A stretch of 49,168 nt of DNA, from the IMG/VR virus record IMGVR_UViG_3300025137_000064, positions 1 through 49,168 of that record, one strand, 5' to 3'. Of this stretch, positions 11,775-19,105 are shown one piece after another. Position 1 is the first letter of the stretch. Each line of letters starts with the position of its first letter. The translations under genes and the position numbers were made by a program. This DNA comes from a virus. The notes below the pieces were generated by a model. That model made no database searches, had not been told where the DNA came from, and was given only the letters and a program-made list of their open reading frames with translations.

Positions 11775-11851
11775 TGGTAGGAGCGGTGGGATTCGAACCC
11801 ACACTGTACGGATTTTAAGTCCGTTGTCTCTGCCAATTGGACTACGCTCCC
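11775..11851 (-). tRNA. tRNA-Leu(TAA) with short variable loop
   Basis: Acceptor GGGAGCG/CGCTCCT, anticodon stem ACGGA/TCCGT with loop CTTAAAA (anticodon TAA), variable loop ACAGT of only 5 nt, T-arm GTGGG-TTCGAAT-CCCAC, discriminator A and encoded CCA. Bacterial tRNA-Leu normally has a long variable arm, so this class-I shape is unusual. It reads UUA, a favoured codon here. Confidence 0.88.
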
Positions 11852-11853
11852 GA

Positions 11854-11929
11854 TGGTGCGCCCGGTGGGACTCGAACCCACGACCAAGGGTTTATGAGAC
11901 CCCTGCTCTAACCACTGAGCTACAAGCGC
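11854..11929 (-). tRNA. tRNA-Met or Ile2 (CAT anticodon)
   Basis: Acceptor GCGCTTG/CGGGCGC with two G-U pairs, anticodon loop CTCATAA (CAT), T-loop TTCGAGT, discriminator A, encoded CCA. A paired 1-72 position excludes a typical initiator. Met elongator versus lysidine-modified Ile2 cannot be decided by eye. First gene of a two-tRNA transcript with tRNA-Leu, 2 nt apart. Confidence 0.88.
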
Positions 11930-11941
11930 TTTCATAAAGTT

Positions 11942-11957
11942 ATTATATTATAGTTCC
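11942..11957 (-). promoter_or_regulatory. Class A promoter of tRNA-Met/tRNA-Leu pair
   Basis: GGAACTATAATATAAT; 12 nt to the tRNA 5' end. Confidence 0.85.
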
Positions 11958-11994
11958 TTTTACAAAAAAGCTATGGAATTTTAGCTAATTTTAA

Positions 11995-12000
11995 TAAATA
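11995..12000 (+). promoter_or_regulatory. Class B promoter of 12006 gene
   Basis: AATAAATA, 5 nt before the ATG; divergent from the tRNA promoter. Confidence 0.65.
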
Positions 12001-12005
12001 TTTCT

Positions 12006-12464
12006 ATGAGCGAATTTGATAGAGCAGCTAATGCAATCCTAAGAGGATTGAACGAGAATTTTATTAACAGTGCAGATGATGCTATCCAGCATCGGTGAGC
12101 TAAGACTATTGCACATCCAGGTCTGGGTGAAGAAGACGAAGAGTTTCGTGTGATTGATCATAGCTTAAATGCTGATGGTATTGTAGAAGAGTACTACGTT
12201 GATTACAAAGATGAGTTAATCTCAGTACCTGCTGATGAAGCTAAGGTAATAGTTGCTGAGAGTCACGGTGATGAAGAAGAGGATGCCAAGAAAGAAGATG
12301 AGGAGAAAAAGAAGAAGAAGAAAGATCATGACGAAGATCATGACGAAGATGAAGAAGAGCTTAACTCAATTAGAGAGGCTTATGGACTTAATAAAAAGAG
12401 AAAAGGTCCTCATGGAGAGAAACCTAAACTTAACTGTAGATCAGTACACGCTATTAACTATTAA
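12006..12464 (+). pseudogene. Acidic late protein gene with in-frame TGA at codon 31
   Basis: The frame opens after a TAAATA promoter with MSEFDRAANAILRGLNENFI, reaches TGA at 12096-12098, then continues uninterrupted to 12464. The downstream part is extremely acidic and Lys-rich (EEEDAKKEDEEKKKKKKDHD) and ends RSVHAINY. This is typical of T4-like prohead-core or internal head proteins. TGA ends other genes here, so it is not a general sense codon. It may be a nonsense mutation of TGG, a sequencing error or readthrough. A GTG at 12150 could restart the downstream part. Confidence 0.6.
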
Positions 12465-12487
12465 TTAAACTTAACCATAAAAAAAGA

Positions 12488-12512
12488 AAGCCTCCTTTCG
12501 GAGGCTTTTTTT
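12488..12512. terminator. Bidirectional intrinsic terminator
   Basis: AAAGCCTCC-TTTC-GGAGGCTTTTTTT: 9-bp stem, tetraloop and T-run on the plus strand, A-run on the left giving a T-run on the minus strand. It sits between the convergent 12006-12464 and 12511-12777 genes. Confidence 0.9.
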
Positions 12513-12777
12513 ATGAGCAGATATTTCTACTAAAGTTCTTTAACGCCGATCGCGCACCATTCGGAATAAAGTACTTCTTATTTTCATTCCAACTCTCCTC
12601 AGAGTGAATCTCAATTTCGGCACCAGTCTTATGACTATATACCATTCTACCTTTCGGACGAGAGACATCAGGACCAGTATGCGCACATGAGGCACAGTTT
12701 TTAAACCCGAATTCAACTCTAGCTCTTTCAACTTCTCGTCCACAATTTATACAATTTCTAATATTATCGTTTACCAT
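12511..12777 (-). CDS. Zinc-ribbon protein, 88 aa
   Basis: CINC at residues 9-12 and CASC at 28-31 form a likely four-Cys zinc site. A basic/aromatic tail follows (GRMVYSHKTGAEIEIHSEES, then SALKNFSRNICS). Its role could be transcription-related or nucleic-acid binding, but this is not shown. The ATG overlaps the end of 12771-12959 by 7 nt. Confidence 0.65.
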   Translation of the reverse strand: MVNDNIRNCINCGREVERARVEFGFKNCASCAHTGPDVSRPKGRMVYSHKTGAEIEIHSEESWNENKKYFIPNGARSALKNFSRNICS

Positions 12778-12959
12778 GCTGCGTAAATAGCTTGCGGACT
12801 ATCTTCAAAGTCCTTACGTTCTTTCTCTTTCATCTGATACCAAGTAACCATCATCTCTTCTTCACGGATCTGATCCTCCTTAAAGTCTCTCATTTCTCCG
12901 TAAGATAGACCATGCCTCTTAGCGTACTCTTTATCACTATCAATAAGTTCTATCGTCAT
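12771..12959 (-). CDS. Hypothetical charged protein, 62 aa
   Basis: MTIELIDSDKEYAKRHGLSY then a helical acidic stretch (REEEMMVTWYQMKEKERKDF) ending QAIYAAW. A much longer in-frame extension upstream is rejected because a class A promoter stands 6 nt before this ATG. Operon partner of the zinc-ribbon gene. Confidence 0.65.
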   Translation of the reverse strand: MTIELIDSDKEYAKRHGLSYGEMRDFKEDQIREEEMMVTWYQMKEKERKDFEDSPQAIYAAW

Positions 12960-12965
12960 ACTATT

Positions 12966-12981
12966 ATTATAGCGACGTTCC
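12966..12981 (-). promoter_or_regulatory. Class A promoter of 62-aa gene (12771-12959)
   Basis: GGAACGTCGCTATAAT; 6-nt gap, with G at the sixth base. Confidence 0.78.
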
Positions 12982-12990
12982 TTTTTAGTT

Positions 12991-13167
12991 CTACGAATTA
13001 AACTTCGCATACCAATCCATAATCTCGTAATGAAAATCTTTCTCAGAGATAGTACTCTTGCTTTCAATAAACCATTCAGGTTCACTATTAGCAGGCTTCT
13101 CATAGATATTAATCTGCTCTTCAATAGGATCGTGACGAAATATATATTTTCCAATTTGACCTTCCAT
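12991..13167 (-). CDS. Hypothetical protein, 58 aa
   Basis: MEGQIGKYIFRHDPIEEQIN then EKPANSEPEWFIESKSTISE, ending DWYAKFNS. The ATG overlaps the stop of 13167-13394 (TAATG), so it is probably coupled to it. A degenerate class A site lies just upstream within the preceding gene. No family recognised. Confidence 0.6.
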   Translation of the reverse strand: MEGQIGKYIFRHDPIEEQINIYEKPANSEPEWFIESKSTISEKDFHYEIMDWYAKFNS

Positions 13168-13394
13168 TATATTAGACTTAGTTCCTCGGTTACTAGTTTA
13201 GTTAAGTACAAGTGGCAAAAGATATCTAGTTCATCAGATATATTTTTACCAACAATATTATTATCTACATAATAAACTCTCATTTCAGTTATGCAAGGTA
13301 TAGATTTCTCAAATTCATAAAAGGTATGAACTAATATCCCGGGTCCATATTCAGACTCCGGGATATAAGTTCTATGAATATTTATCCAGCCCAC
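13167..13394 (-). CDS. Hypothetical protein, 75 aa
   Basis: MGWINIHRTYIPESEYGPGI then EMRVYYVDNNIVGKNISDEL. Overlaps the end of the DUF932-like gene by 13 nt and is presumably in its transcript. No family recognised; beta-rich pattern. Confidence 0.55.
   Translation of the reverse strand: MGWINIHRTYIPESEYGPGILVHTFYEFEKSIPCITEMRVYYVDNNIVGKNISDELDIFCHLYLTKLVTEELSLI
13170..13185 (-). promoter_or_regulatory. Degenerate class A site before 58-aa gene
   Basis: A perfect GGAAC box with CTAATA at the hexamer position, one base out of register with TAATAT. Lies inside the end of the 75-aa gene. Confidence 0.4.
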
Positions 13395-14221
13395 GTGATT
13401 GCTGGTTCTTTTAGCACTCTAAGCGCTTTAGTCGAGAGCGTATTACCCATAAGAGACCTTACGAGCTTCTCAGGCGTTTGCTTCCTACTATGAGTTTCAT
13501 ACTCAGTAAAGGCATTAAGAGCATCCCAACGAGACTCTCCAACGTTACCTTGACCACTCTGATAGAGCTCTACAATCTTCTCGCGATTATTAATTCTACG
13601 AGTCGACTCGTCCTTCTCTACTGGAATGAGCAGTTGAGTAAGTTTAGCCATCTGATCTCTAGAGAACTTTTGATTCTTTAGAAACTCAACAGTCATATTA
13701 AAGCCTTTGAAGTCTTCAATATTTTTAGCAATCCTACCAATCATACGCTCAACGTTTGATTCAAAGGTTTGAGAGTGACGAAGATTATCTTCTCGCCTCT
13801 TTTCAATTAGATGGAGAGCATTATCACATGCAATTCGATTAGTAGAAGGAGCACATTTATTAGAGTTCATTCCTGTATTATCCATTACTGTATAGAAATA
13901 ACCATCTACTTTATCTCCATCAACATCGATAGGATCTCCTAACTTAGACTGAACTACAACACGCTTACCTTCACCAGCAAAAGTATAACCTATATGATCA
14001 ATACCCCCTACCCTATCACTAGCAGTATCTAGAATATCAAACATTTCCTCCATTTGAATTGGACGATACTTCTTACCGCATGCACCTAGGTGAGCGCCGT
14101 TATCGGAGCGTTCAAGAGCGAATACTCCGTTATGTTCACCGCGATCATTTTGAAGCGGTACTTTATTTACCTCAAAGCGAGGTACTTCTTCTAGCGTTTT
14201 GATTTCTGTTAAGAATCCCAT
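13382..14221 (-). CDS. DUF932-like phage/plasmid protein, 279 aa
   Basis: The body fits the DUF932 family seen in phages and plasmids: GACGKKYRPIQMEEMFDILD (about 47-66) followed by VVQSKLGDPIDVDGDKVDGY and TGMNSNKCAPSTNRIACDNA. The family is about 250-300 residues, so this copy looks full length. Its biochemical role is unknown; it is often next to replication or recombination genes. The mRNA leader is about 30 nt with GAAG before the ATG, unlike its leaderless neighbours. Confidence 0.7.
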   Translation of the reverse strand: MGFLTEIKTLEEVPRFEVNKVPLQNDRGEHNGVFALERSDNGAHLGACGKKYRPIQMEEMFDILDTASDRVGGIDHIGYTFAGEGKRVVVQSKLGDPIDVDGDKVDGYFYTVMDNTGMNSNKCAPSTNRIACDNALHLIEKRREDNLRHSQTFESNVERMIGRIAKNIEDFKGFNMTVEFLKNQKFSRDQMAKLTQLLIPVEKDESTRRINNREKIVELYQSGQGNVGESRWDALNAFTEYETHSRKQTPEKLVRSLMGNTLSTKALRVLKEPAITWAG

Positions 14222-14257
14222 TTTATTTCTTCTTTAGTTGTTTTTGTTTACTCTCTT

Positions 14258-14273
14258 ATTTTAACCTAGTTCC
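14258..14273 (-). promoter_or_regulatory. Class A-like promoter with 36-nt gap
   Basis: GGAACTAGGTTAAAAT upstream of the DUF932-like gene; hexamer TAAAAT rather than TATAAT. Confidence 0.6.
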
Positions 14274-14713
14274 TTTAAGTTAAATCGTTCAAATTTTGCT
14301 TCAGCATTCTTAAATGCATCGTAAATCTTAAGTACTTCAGTAGTTAACTTCTCTTGCTTTCTAGCGTCTCTTTCTTCTTTAGAGTTATAGTAAGCATTAT
14401 ACGAAGCGAATCTAGCTACATAAGTAAAGTTAAAGATATATTCTTGAAACGCATGTCTTAACTCATGCAAAATACTACTAAATGTATATCGTCTATTACC
14501 TTCAGTATCCAAATCCATCTTATAGGTTCGTAATCCTCTAGATACTCTCTCCATAGTAGATTGTTCTTTCACTCTACTCTTCCAGACTTTCACATCTACA
14601 TATATCTTACGATTGAACCCTGCTTCGAATATCTTCGTACAAATATCCCCTAATAAATCGAAATCAATCTCAGTTTCCTTGAGTATTCCTTTCGAAGGTA
14701 TAAAATTAATCAT
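14261..14713 (-). CDS. HExxH metallopeptidase-like protein, 150 aa
   Basis: FSSILHELRHAFQEYIF contains HELRH (His83, Glu84, His87), a canonical zincin motif on a helix. An acidic SKEERDARKQ about 25 residues later could supply the third ligand (Glu113 or Glu114), as in gluzincin-like families. No signal peptide, so it should be cytoplasmic. Targets might be host regulators (compare ImmA/IrrE) or phage head proteins; unresolved. The ATG overlaps the stop of the 62-aa gene upstream. Confidence 0.6.
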   Translation of the reverse strand: MINFIPSKGILKETEIDFDLLGDICTKIFEAGFNRKIYVDVKVWKSRVKEQSTMERVSRGLRTYKMDLDTEGNRRYTFSSILHELRHAFQEYIFNFTYVARFASYNAYYNSKEERDARKQEKLTTEVLKIYDAFKNAEAKFERFNLKELG

Positions 14714-14898
14714 CCTATTTTCTTAATAACTGGTTTGTTAACTCCTTCCGACTTAAGTCGGTCTCTAACTTTAACTGCATCCTTATAATTATCAATGTGT
14801 TCCTTATGAAAACGGAGTAGACCTGATACCGTTTCCCGGTATTCAATAATATATCTACCGTATTCAAACGGTTTTATGGGCGGTCTGCGCCTGTTCAT
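14710..14898 (-). CDS. Small basic hypothetical protein, 62 aa
   Basis: MNRRRPPIKPFEYGRYIIEY then NYKDAVKVRDRLKSEGVNKP and VIKKIG. Very basic, with a C-terminal motif like small DNA- or RNA-binding proteins. Leads an operon with the HExxH gene (ATGA overlap). Class A promoter at 6 nt. Confidence 0.65.
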   Translation of the reverse strand: MNRRRPPIKPFEYGRYIIEYRETVSGLLRFHKEHIDNYKDAVKVRDRLKSEGVNKPVIKKIG

Positions 14899-14904
14899 AC
14901 CTTA

Positions 14905-14920
14905 ATTATAACAGAGTTCC
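14905..14920 (-). promoter_or_regulatory. Class A promoter of 14898-14261 operon
   Basis: GGAACTCTGTTATAAT; 6-nt gap. Confidence 0.82.
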
Positions 14921-14932
14921 TTACATTTCCAC

Positions 14933-14938
14933 TAAATA
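14933..14938 (+). promoter_or_regulatory. Class B promoter of 14944 gene
   Basis: CTAAATA, 5 nt before a GTG start; 12 nt from a divergent class A site. Confidence 0.65.
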
Positions 14939-14943
14939 ATGAT

Positions 14944-15414
14944 GTGTTAGAAGATAAATTATTGGAGAATAGTTCCGAAAAACAAAAGAGACTTTTGGGT
15001 CCAGCGGAGCGTGCGTATAAAAAACCGGATATTGGCGTAGAAATTAAGAATAAATCTGCTTACTATGTGATTAGAGACTGTGCTTTGATCACAAGTAAGT
15101 TTTTAGTATTGCATATTTGGAATGCTTATGATGATCCTTTCAAAAGCTTAGAAGGTAAATTTACTAAAGATGACATCCAAGACTTTTTTAAGAGAGCTAA
15201 AACAGATAAAAACGTTAATAATATCAAGAGTGTAATTATTTCCGCAATGAGAGATAAATTTGACACTACTACAACTTCTAAGTCATTTGACTATTCTCAA
15301 GAAGAAGATGATATATATGGCTACTACGGAGATACAGAAGAGAGTAACGACGACTTCGTAGAAGAAGAAATGACTGAAGAAGAAATGTTCTTAAAGTTCT
15401 TCAAAGTTAGCTAA
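14944..15414 (+). CDS. Late hypothetical protein, 156 aa, GTG start
   Basis: MLEDKLLENSSEKQKRLLGP, a mixed middle (KSAYYVIRDCALITSKFLVL) and a strongly acidic tail (MTEEEMFLKFFKVS). The GTG is placed by the TAAATA promoter. The N-terminal L-L-E fits the L-x-E pattern seen in several other late proteins here. Possibly virion-associated; no family recognised. Confidence 0.6.
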   Translation: MLEDKLLENSSEKQKRLLGPAERAYKKPDIGVEIKNKSAYYVIRDCALITSKFLVLHIWNAYDDPFKSLEGKFTKDDIQDFFKRAKTDKNVNNIKSVIISAMRDKFDTTTTSKSFDYSQEEDDIYGYYGDTEESNDDFVEEEMTEEEMFLKFFKVS

Positions 15415-16804
15415 ACTCAAGCTTAATAGCCTTTGACGTACCAGCTAAACCTAGATATACATCTTTATCTTTTACTAACGCATGCGTAGAGTATCCTGTA
15501 CCCAAACTCATAATTCCTGAACCTTCTTTAACTGTGGGAGAATCTCCTTTAAAGAAGCATTCATAATCTCTCCATTGTATTTCATTTGTATGTGGATTGA
15601 TTCTAAAGCATAATGTATCAGCCCAGAACGCGCTATATACCCATCCATCAGGTCCTAAGAAGCCATGGAAGTTTTTATTCTTATTAGCTATATCAAGATA
15701 CTCAGAAGGTAAATTAACTTCCTCATAAGAGTCATCAACGCAGTTAATAATTAGAATCTTCTTTCCTTGTCTAGGTAAGCAAAAGACTTTATCTACTGCC
15801 TCAACATAGATTGCACCTATGTACTTATGCGTCCATCCTGACACTCCAGATGTAACAGGAGCTCCTTTTAAATATTTGAATACTCCATTCTTATCTATTT
15901 TTGCGATACTTTTTCCTAAAACTTGAGGCATATAAATCTCTCCTTTTTTATCTGTAGCAGCACCCCAGATGTGATTACAGCCTCCTATTCCACTATATGC
16001 AGGCTTTTCAGGAGTAAATGATGTTGTTTCACCTGTCTTAGTATTATAGGTATAAATCTTTAACGTTCTAGTATAAGAAGGCATATAGATGATACCATTT
16101 GTACCTTCTGCGCCTGATCTAACTTGAGGCGTGGATGTGTATTTGTTTTCAAGAGTAATAGCTCCTGTACGTCTATCTAACTTACCAATAGATGTTGTAT
16201 ATGCCGGCATGAAGTAAGTATTACCGTCAGAAGCTTTAACGGTGCCAATAAATCCTTTATGACCTTTCTCTTCTCTTGTAATTTTATCTAAGACTGTATC
16301 AGTCTTAATATGCATATCAGATTTATATCCTAAAGAGTGGATGACGTTTGAATCATCCAAGGCCATTGTACGGGTTTTAGTTAAGTTACCTACGATTTCT
16401 CCAGCTAGATACTTGAATTTTGGCCATGATTCGGTTAAGCCACGAGAAAAAAAACCTGAATTAGTATTGCAGGTAGTAGGTGTACAAGTATCTACTTTAC
16501 AAGTAGCTTCTGTTTGTACAGTACTGCAGCATGAGCAACTTGAAGTTGACTGACATGAAGAAGGCGTACATGAGCAACAAGAGCTTGATTGGCAGGGAGC
16601 AGGTGTACATGAGCAACATGAAGCTGTCGTGTTAACTGTACAACAACAAGAGCTTGCTGTACAACAAGCAGATTGAGATTTTTCTGGAGGAGTTGAGTCT
16701 ACATTAACTGTTACAGGAGCCGTATCAACTTTTAAAGTCTCCAGCTCTTTGATAGTATTTTGTAAATCATCGATTATAGAATTAATTTTACCCGTCTGGC
16801 TCAT
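15407..16804 (-). CDS. Cys-rich linker plus beta-propeller protein, 465 aa
   Basis: Three parts. Residues 1-40 form a coiled-coil-like start (SIIDDLQNTIKELETLK). Residues 47-112 are a low-complexity segment with 19 Cys in imperfect SCCSCTP-x2-CQS repeats. Residues about 125-465 are a repeated-sheet region with blades of the type GYMP/IYMP (NTYFMPAYTTSIGKLDRRTG, GIIYMPSYTRTLKIYTYNTK), resembling a 6-7 bladed propeller such as virginiamycin B lyase or NHL/SMP-30. The TAAATA promoter predicts a late, virion-linked protein. The Cys segment could form disulfides or bind metal. Converges with the 156-aa gene (8-nt overlap). Confidence 0.7.
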   Translation of the reverse strand: MSQTGKINSIIDDLQNTIKELETLKVDTAPVTVNVDSTPPEKSQSACCTASSCCCTVNTTASCCSCTPAPCQSSSCCSCTPSSCQSTSSCSCCSTVQTEATCKVDTCTPTTCNTNSGFFSRGLTESWPKFKYLAGEIVGNLTKTRTMALDDSNVIHSLGYKSDMHIKTDTVLDKITREEKGHKGFIGTVKASDGNTYFMPAYTTSIGKLDRRTGAITLENKYTSTPQVRSGAEGTNGIIYMPSYTRTLKIYTYNTKTGETTSFTPEKPAYSGIGGCNHIWGAATDKKGEIYMPQVLGKSIAKIDKNGVFKYLKGAPVTSGVSGWTHKYIGAIYVEAVDKVFCLPRQGKKILIINCVDDSYEEVNLPSEYLDIANKNKNFHGFLGPDGWVYSAFWADTLCFRINPHTNEIQWRDYECFFKGDSPTVKEGSGIMSLGTGYSTHALVKDKDVYLGLAGTSKAIKLEFS

Positions 16805-16809
16805 TAAAA

Positions 16810-16815
16810 TATTTA
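16810..16815 (-). promoter_or_regulatory. Class B promoter of beta-propeller gene
   Basis: CTAAATA, 5 nt before the ATG. Confidence 0.65.
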
Positions 16816-16843
16816 GTCATAAAGCCTTAAGACTCAACAATAT

Positions 16844-17821
16844 CTATCCAGATCTATATTTCTCTACGTAATACTTAATAGTCTTACCTAAACTAAATTT
16901 ACTTTGCTTCTTAACAGCTTTCAAGTTATGTTTAGAAGTAAGTTGGTATTTAAAATCATGACCTTTTCTATCGGATACAAACTCGATATAGTCGTTACCT
17001 TTTCTTTTGAAAGCTGGATACTGAAGTTCAACTCCTTTAATAATTTTCTTAATTAAATCTAAATTATTAATAACCAAATTACCTACTACATTATAGAGAT
17101 TATCTTTACCTTTTAAAGCTACTTCTATAATAGCTTTAGCATGGTCTTCAGCATGAATCCATTCTCTAATATTATCTCCCTTACCGTATACAGGAATCTT
17201 ATTACCTGATATAATAGATCTTATTACTGTAGGGATTAATTTTTCATCACCCTGTCTTGGACCGTAGTTGTTACAGCATCTAGTTATAGCTGCATTAATC
17301 TTAAACGTTTCGATATAAGACTGTACAAGTAAATCTGAACCGGCTTTAGTAGCCGAGTATGGCGACCTCGGAGCAATGGGGCTCTCTTCAGTAAACGGTG
17401 GGTCATCTTTACCCAAGTGACCATAAACTTCATCAGTCGAAACATGTACCATTCTACAGTTATGCTTACGAACTAATTCTAATATTTTAGCTGTACCAAC
17501 TAAGTTACTGTTAACAAATGAAAGGGGGTTATCAATGGATCTATCTACATGAGACTCAGCAGCTAGATGAATAACATAATCGACTTGCTTGCTAATAAAC
17601 TCTAGAGGATTGGCCATATTTAACCTCCAATGATCATCATTAGATATATCTATAAAATGATTTTGTACTCTTTCATCTTCAATAATATTTTCCTCAGAAG
17701 AACCAACCCCCATCTTGTCGATATTATAAATAAAAAGATTATCATCCTTACTCTTTAGAAGTTCTTTCACTACATATGACCCAATAAAGCCACACCCTCC
17801 AGTTACAACATATGTACTCAT
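16844..17821 (-). CDS. NDP-glucose 4,6-dehydratase-like SDR enzyme, 325 aa
   Basis: Extended SDR fold. TGGCGFIGSYVV at residues 7-18 binds NAD. HLAAESHVDRSIDNP, STDEVYG and the catalytic YSATK tetrad motif follow, and NNYGPRQGDEKLIP is typical of RmlB/RfbB. The Asp-Glu in TDEVYG distinguishes dehydratases from epimerases. The product would be an NDP-4-keto-6-deoxy sugar. Last gene of a four-gene operon, overlapping the nucleotidyltransferase gene by 4 nt. Confidence 0.88.
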   Translation of the reverse strand: MSTYVVTGGCGFIGSYVVKELLKSKDDNLFIYNIDKMGVGSSEENIIEDERVQNHFIDISNDDHWRLNMANPLEFISKQVDYVIHLAAESHVDRSIDNPLSFVNSNLVGTAKILELVRKHNCRMVHVSTDEVYGHLGKDDPPFTEESPIAPRSPYSATKAGSDLLVQSYIETFKINAAITRCCNNYGPRQGDEKLIPTVIRSIISGNKIPVYGKGDNIREWIHAEDHAKAIIEVALKGKDNLYNVVGNLVINNLDLIKKIIKGVELQYPAFKRKGNDYIEFVSDRKGHDFKYQLTSKHNLKAVKKQSKFSLGKTIKYYVEKYRSG

Positions 17822-18258
17822 TTCTTCTTAATAATATCAGGATTCTGTTTAATTGTTTGTATCGTAATTAAGTCTTTTATTCTTGTAGTTGACCACTCAT
17901 GCGACCTTGTAGTATAGATTACCCTTGGAGGTAAATCATCACCTGTAAAAGGTTTACCGATATAATCTTCTCCTAGTATTCTTATATCTGGTTTAAAGAA
18001 TTTTATTAAATCGTATAGCTCTTCTTCTGTTTGATACATATATACATCATCAATGTACTGAATAGCCATTAAGGTTTTATACCTTTCATAATAAGGAATT
18101 ACAGGCTTGTATTTAGTATACCTGGTAGCAGAAGGGTCTTGTTGTAGAAATACTAAAAACTTATCACAATGTCTTTTAGCTTCTTCAAAAGTATAAATGT
18201 ATCCCGGGTGCAATAAATCAAAACTTCCAGCTGTAAAGCCTACAATATCTCTATTCAT
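17818..18258 (-). CDS. Cytidylyltransferase-family nucleotidyltransferase, 146 aa
   Basis: TAGSFDLLHPGYIYTFEEAK (residues about 9-28) carries the HxGH-type nucleotide-binding loop with Gly in place of the usual second part (HPGY). RSHEWSTTRIKDLI near the end corresponds to the ISSTxI signature. Size and motifs fit TagD (glycerol-3-phosphate) or RfaE-C/HldE (heptose) cytidylyltransferases rather than RmlA-type enzymes. The activated group is therefore unknown. Overlaps both neighbours. Confidence 0.82.
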   Translation of the reverse strand: MNRDIVGFTAGSFDLLHPGYIYTFEEAKRHCDKFLVFLQQDPSATRYTKYKPVIPYYERYKTLMAIQYIDDVYMYQTEEELYDLIKFFKPDIRILGEDYIGKPFTGDDLPPRVIYTTRSHEWSTTRIKDLITIQTIKQNPDIIKKK

Positions 18259-19105
18259 CCTTTATTATATTATTCAAAGCTTCACGAATAGCAAGTTCTT
18301 CAAGAAGAGGGAAGAATGAATAATCTTTTTGTAACTTAGTAGTATCTAACACACAATTAGATCTATTCGCTTTACAATTTAACTCTTCAAATTGAACCCA
18401 TTCCCAGTTAGGGTTACCTAACTTAAACGACTTCATAAAATCGATTACACCATCAGTAGATAGAGCCTGAGGCTGAACAAAGTTAACAATATCTTTTTCT
18501 TTAGTTTCTCTACCTTTACTAACTATCATACTAATAAATTTAATTAGATCAGGCATATATGTTTTAGAGTTTTTAAGATTGATTAAGTTATCATAATTTT
18601 TAATTTTAGTAAGGTATGATCTTTCATGAAGCTTATCGCAGAAAGGCATACGAACTCTTAAAATTAAACCATAATCACTTCCTAATTCATAAGCATGCTT
18701 GCTCTTAGAATACGTAGATGACTCTTTACTATACAGTCCAAAGTTTGGCTCGTCTTCTTCATCGTATTGTTTTTCATAGCCTGTATAAATGCAACCAGAT
18801 GAAATATGAATATAATTTATATCTAAACTTCTACAAATCATACTCAATCGTAAAGGAGCAAAAGTATTTAACTCATAACAAAGTTCAGGTTCTAACTCAC
18901 CTTGATCAACATTAGGTCTACCTGTAAATCCAAAAGCGTTAATTACATAATCGAATGCAGAGCTTTTTAAGAACTTATCTAGATCTTTTGAATTAGTATA
19001 ATCTAAAAAGTCTTTCTTAGCAATAACAACATCATGCTTCTTTTTAAGTTCACTGTAGAGGTAACCTCCAACGTATCCATATCCAAGTATTAGTATCTTT
19101 TTCAT
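18251..19105 (-). CDS. NDP-4-keto-sugar 3,5-epimerase/4-reductase-like SDR, 284 aa
   Basis: GYGYVGGYLY (residues 8-17) is the NAD(P) loop. ISSGCIYTGY, EDEPNFGLYS, YSKSKHAYE and LRVRMPFCDK closely follow the plant and giant-virus bifunctional UDP-rhamnose synthase C-domain (NRS/ER, UER1 type). Bacterial RmlD is a weaker match. With the adjacent dehydratase it would make an NDP-rhamnose-like donor. Overlaps the GMP reductase stop by 1 nt and the nucleotidyltransferase start by 8 nt. Confidence 0.78.
   Translation of the reverse strand: MKKILILGYGYVGGYLYSELKKKHDVVIAKKDFLDYTNSKDLDKFLKSSAFDYVINAFGFTGRPNVDQGELEPELCYELNTFAPLRLSMICRSLDINYIHISSGCIYTGYEKQYDEEDEPNFGLYSKESSTYSKSKHAYELGSDYGLILRVRMPFCDKLHERSYLTKIKNYDNLINLKNSKTYMPDLIKFISMIVSKGRETKEKDIVNFVQPQALSTDGVIDFMKSFKLGNPNWEWVQFEELNCKANRSNCVLDTTKLQKDYSFFPLLEELAIREALNNIIKDE

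Noticed and set aside
12096-12098. Phage-wide reassignment of TGA to tryptophan
   Set aside because: Several well-supported genes end in TGA (for example the 30411-30992 tube-like gene), so only local explanations remain.
12771-13154. 127-codon version of the 62-aa protein
   Set aside because: The extension overlaps the 58-aa gene at 12991-13167 and the class A promoter at 12966.
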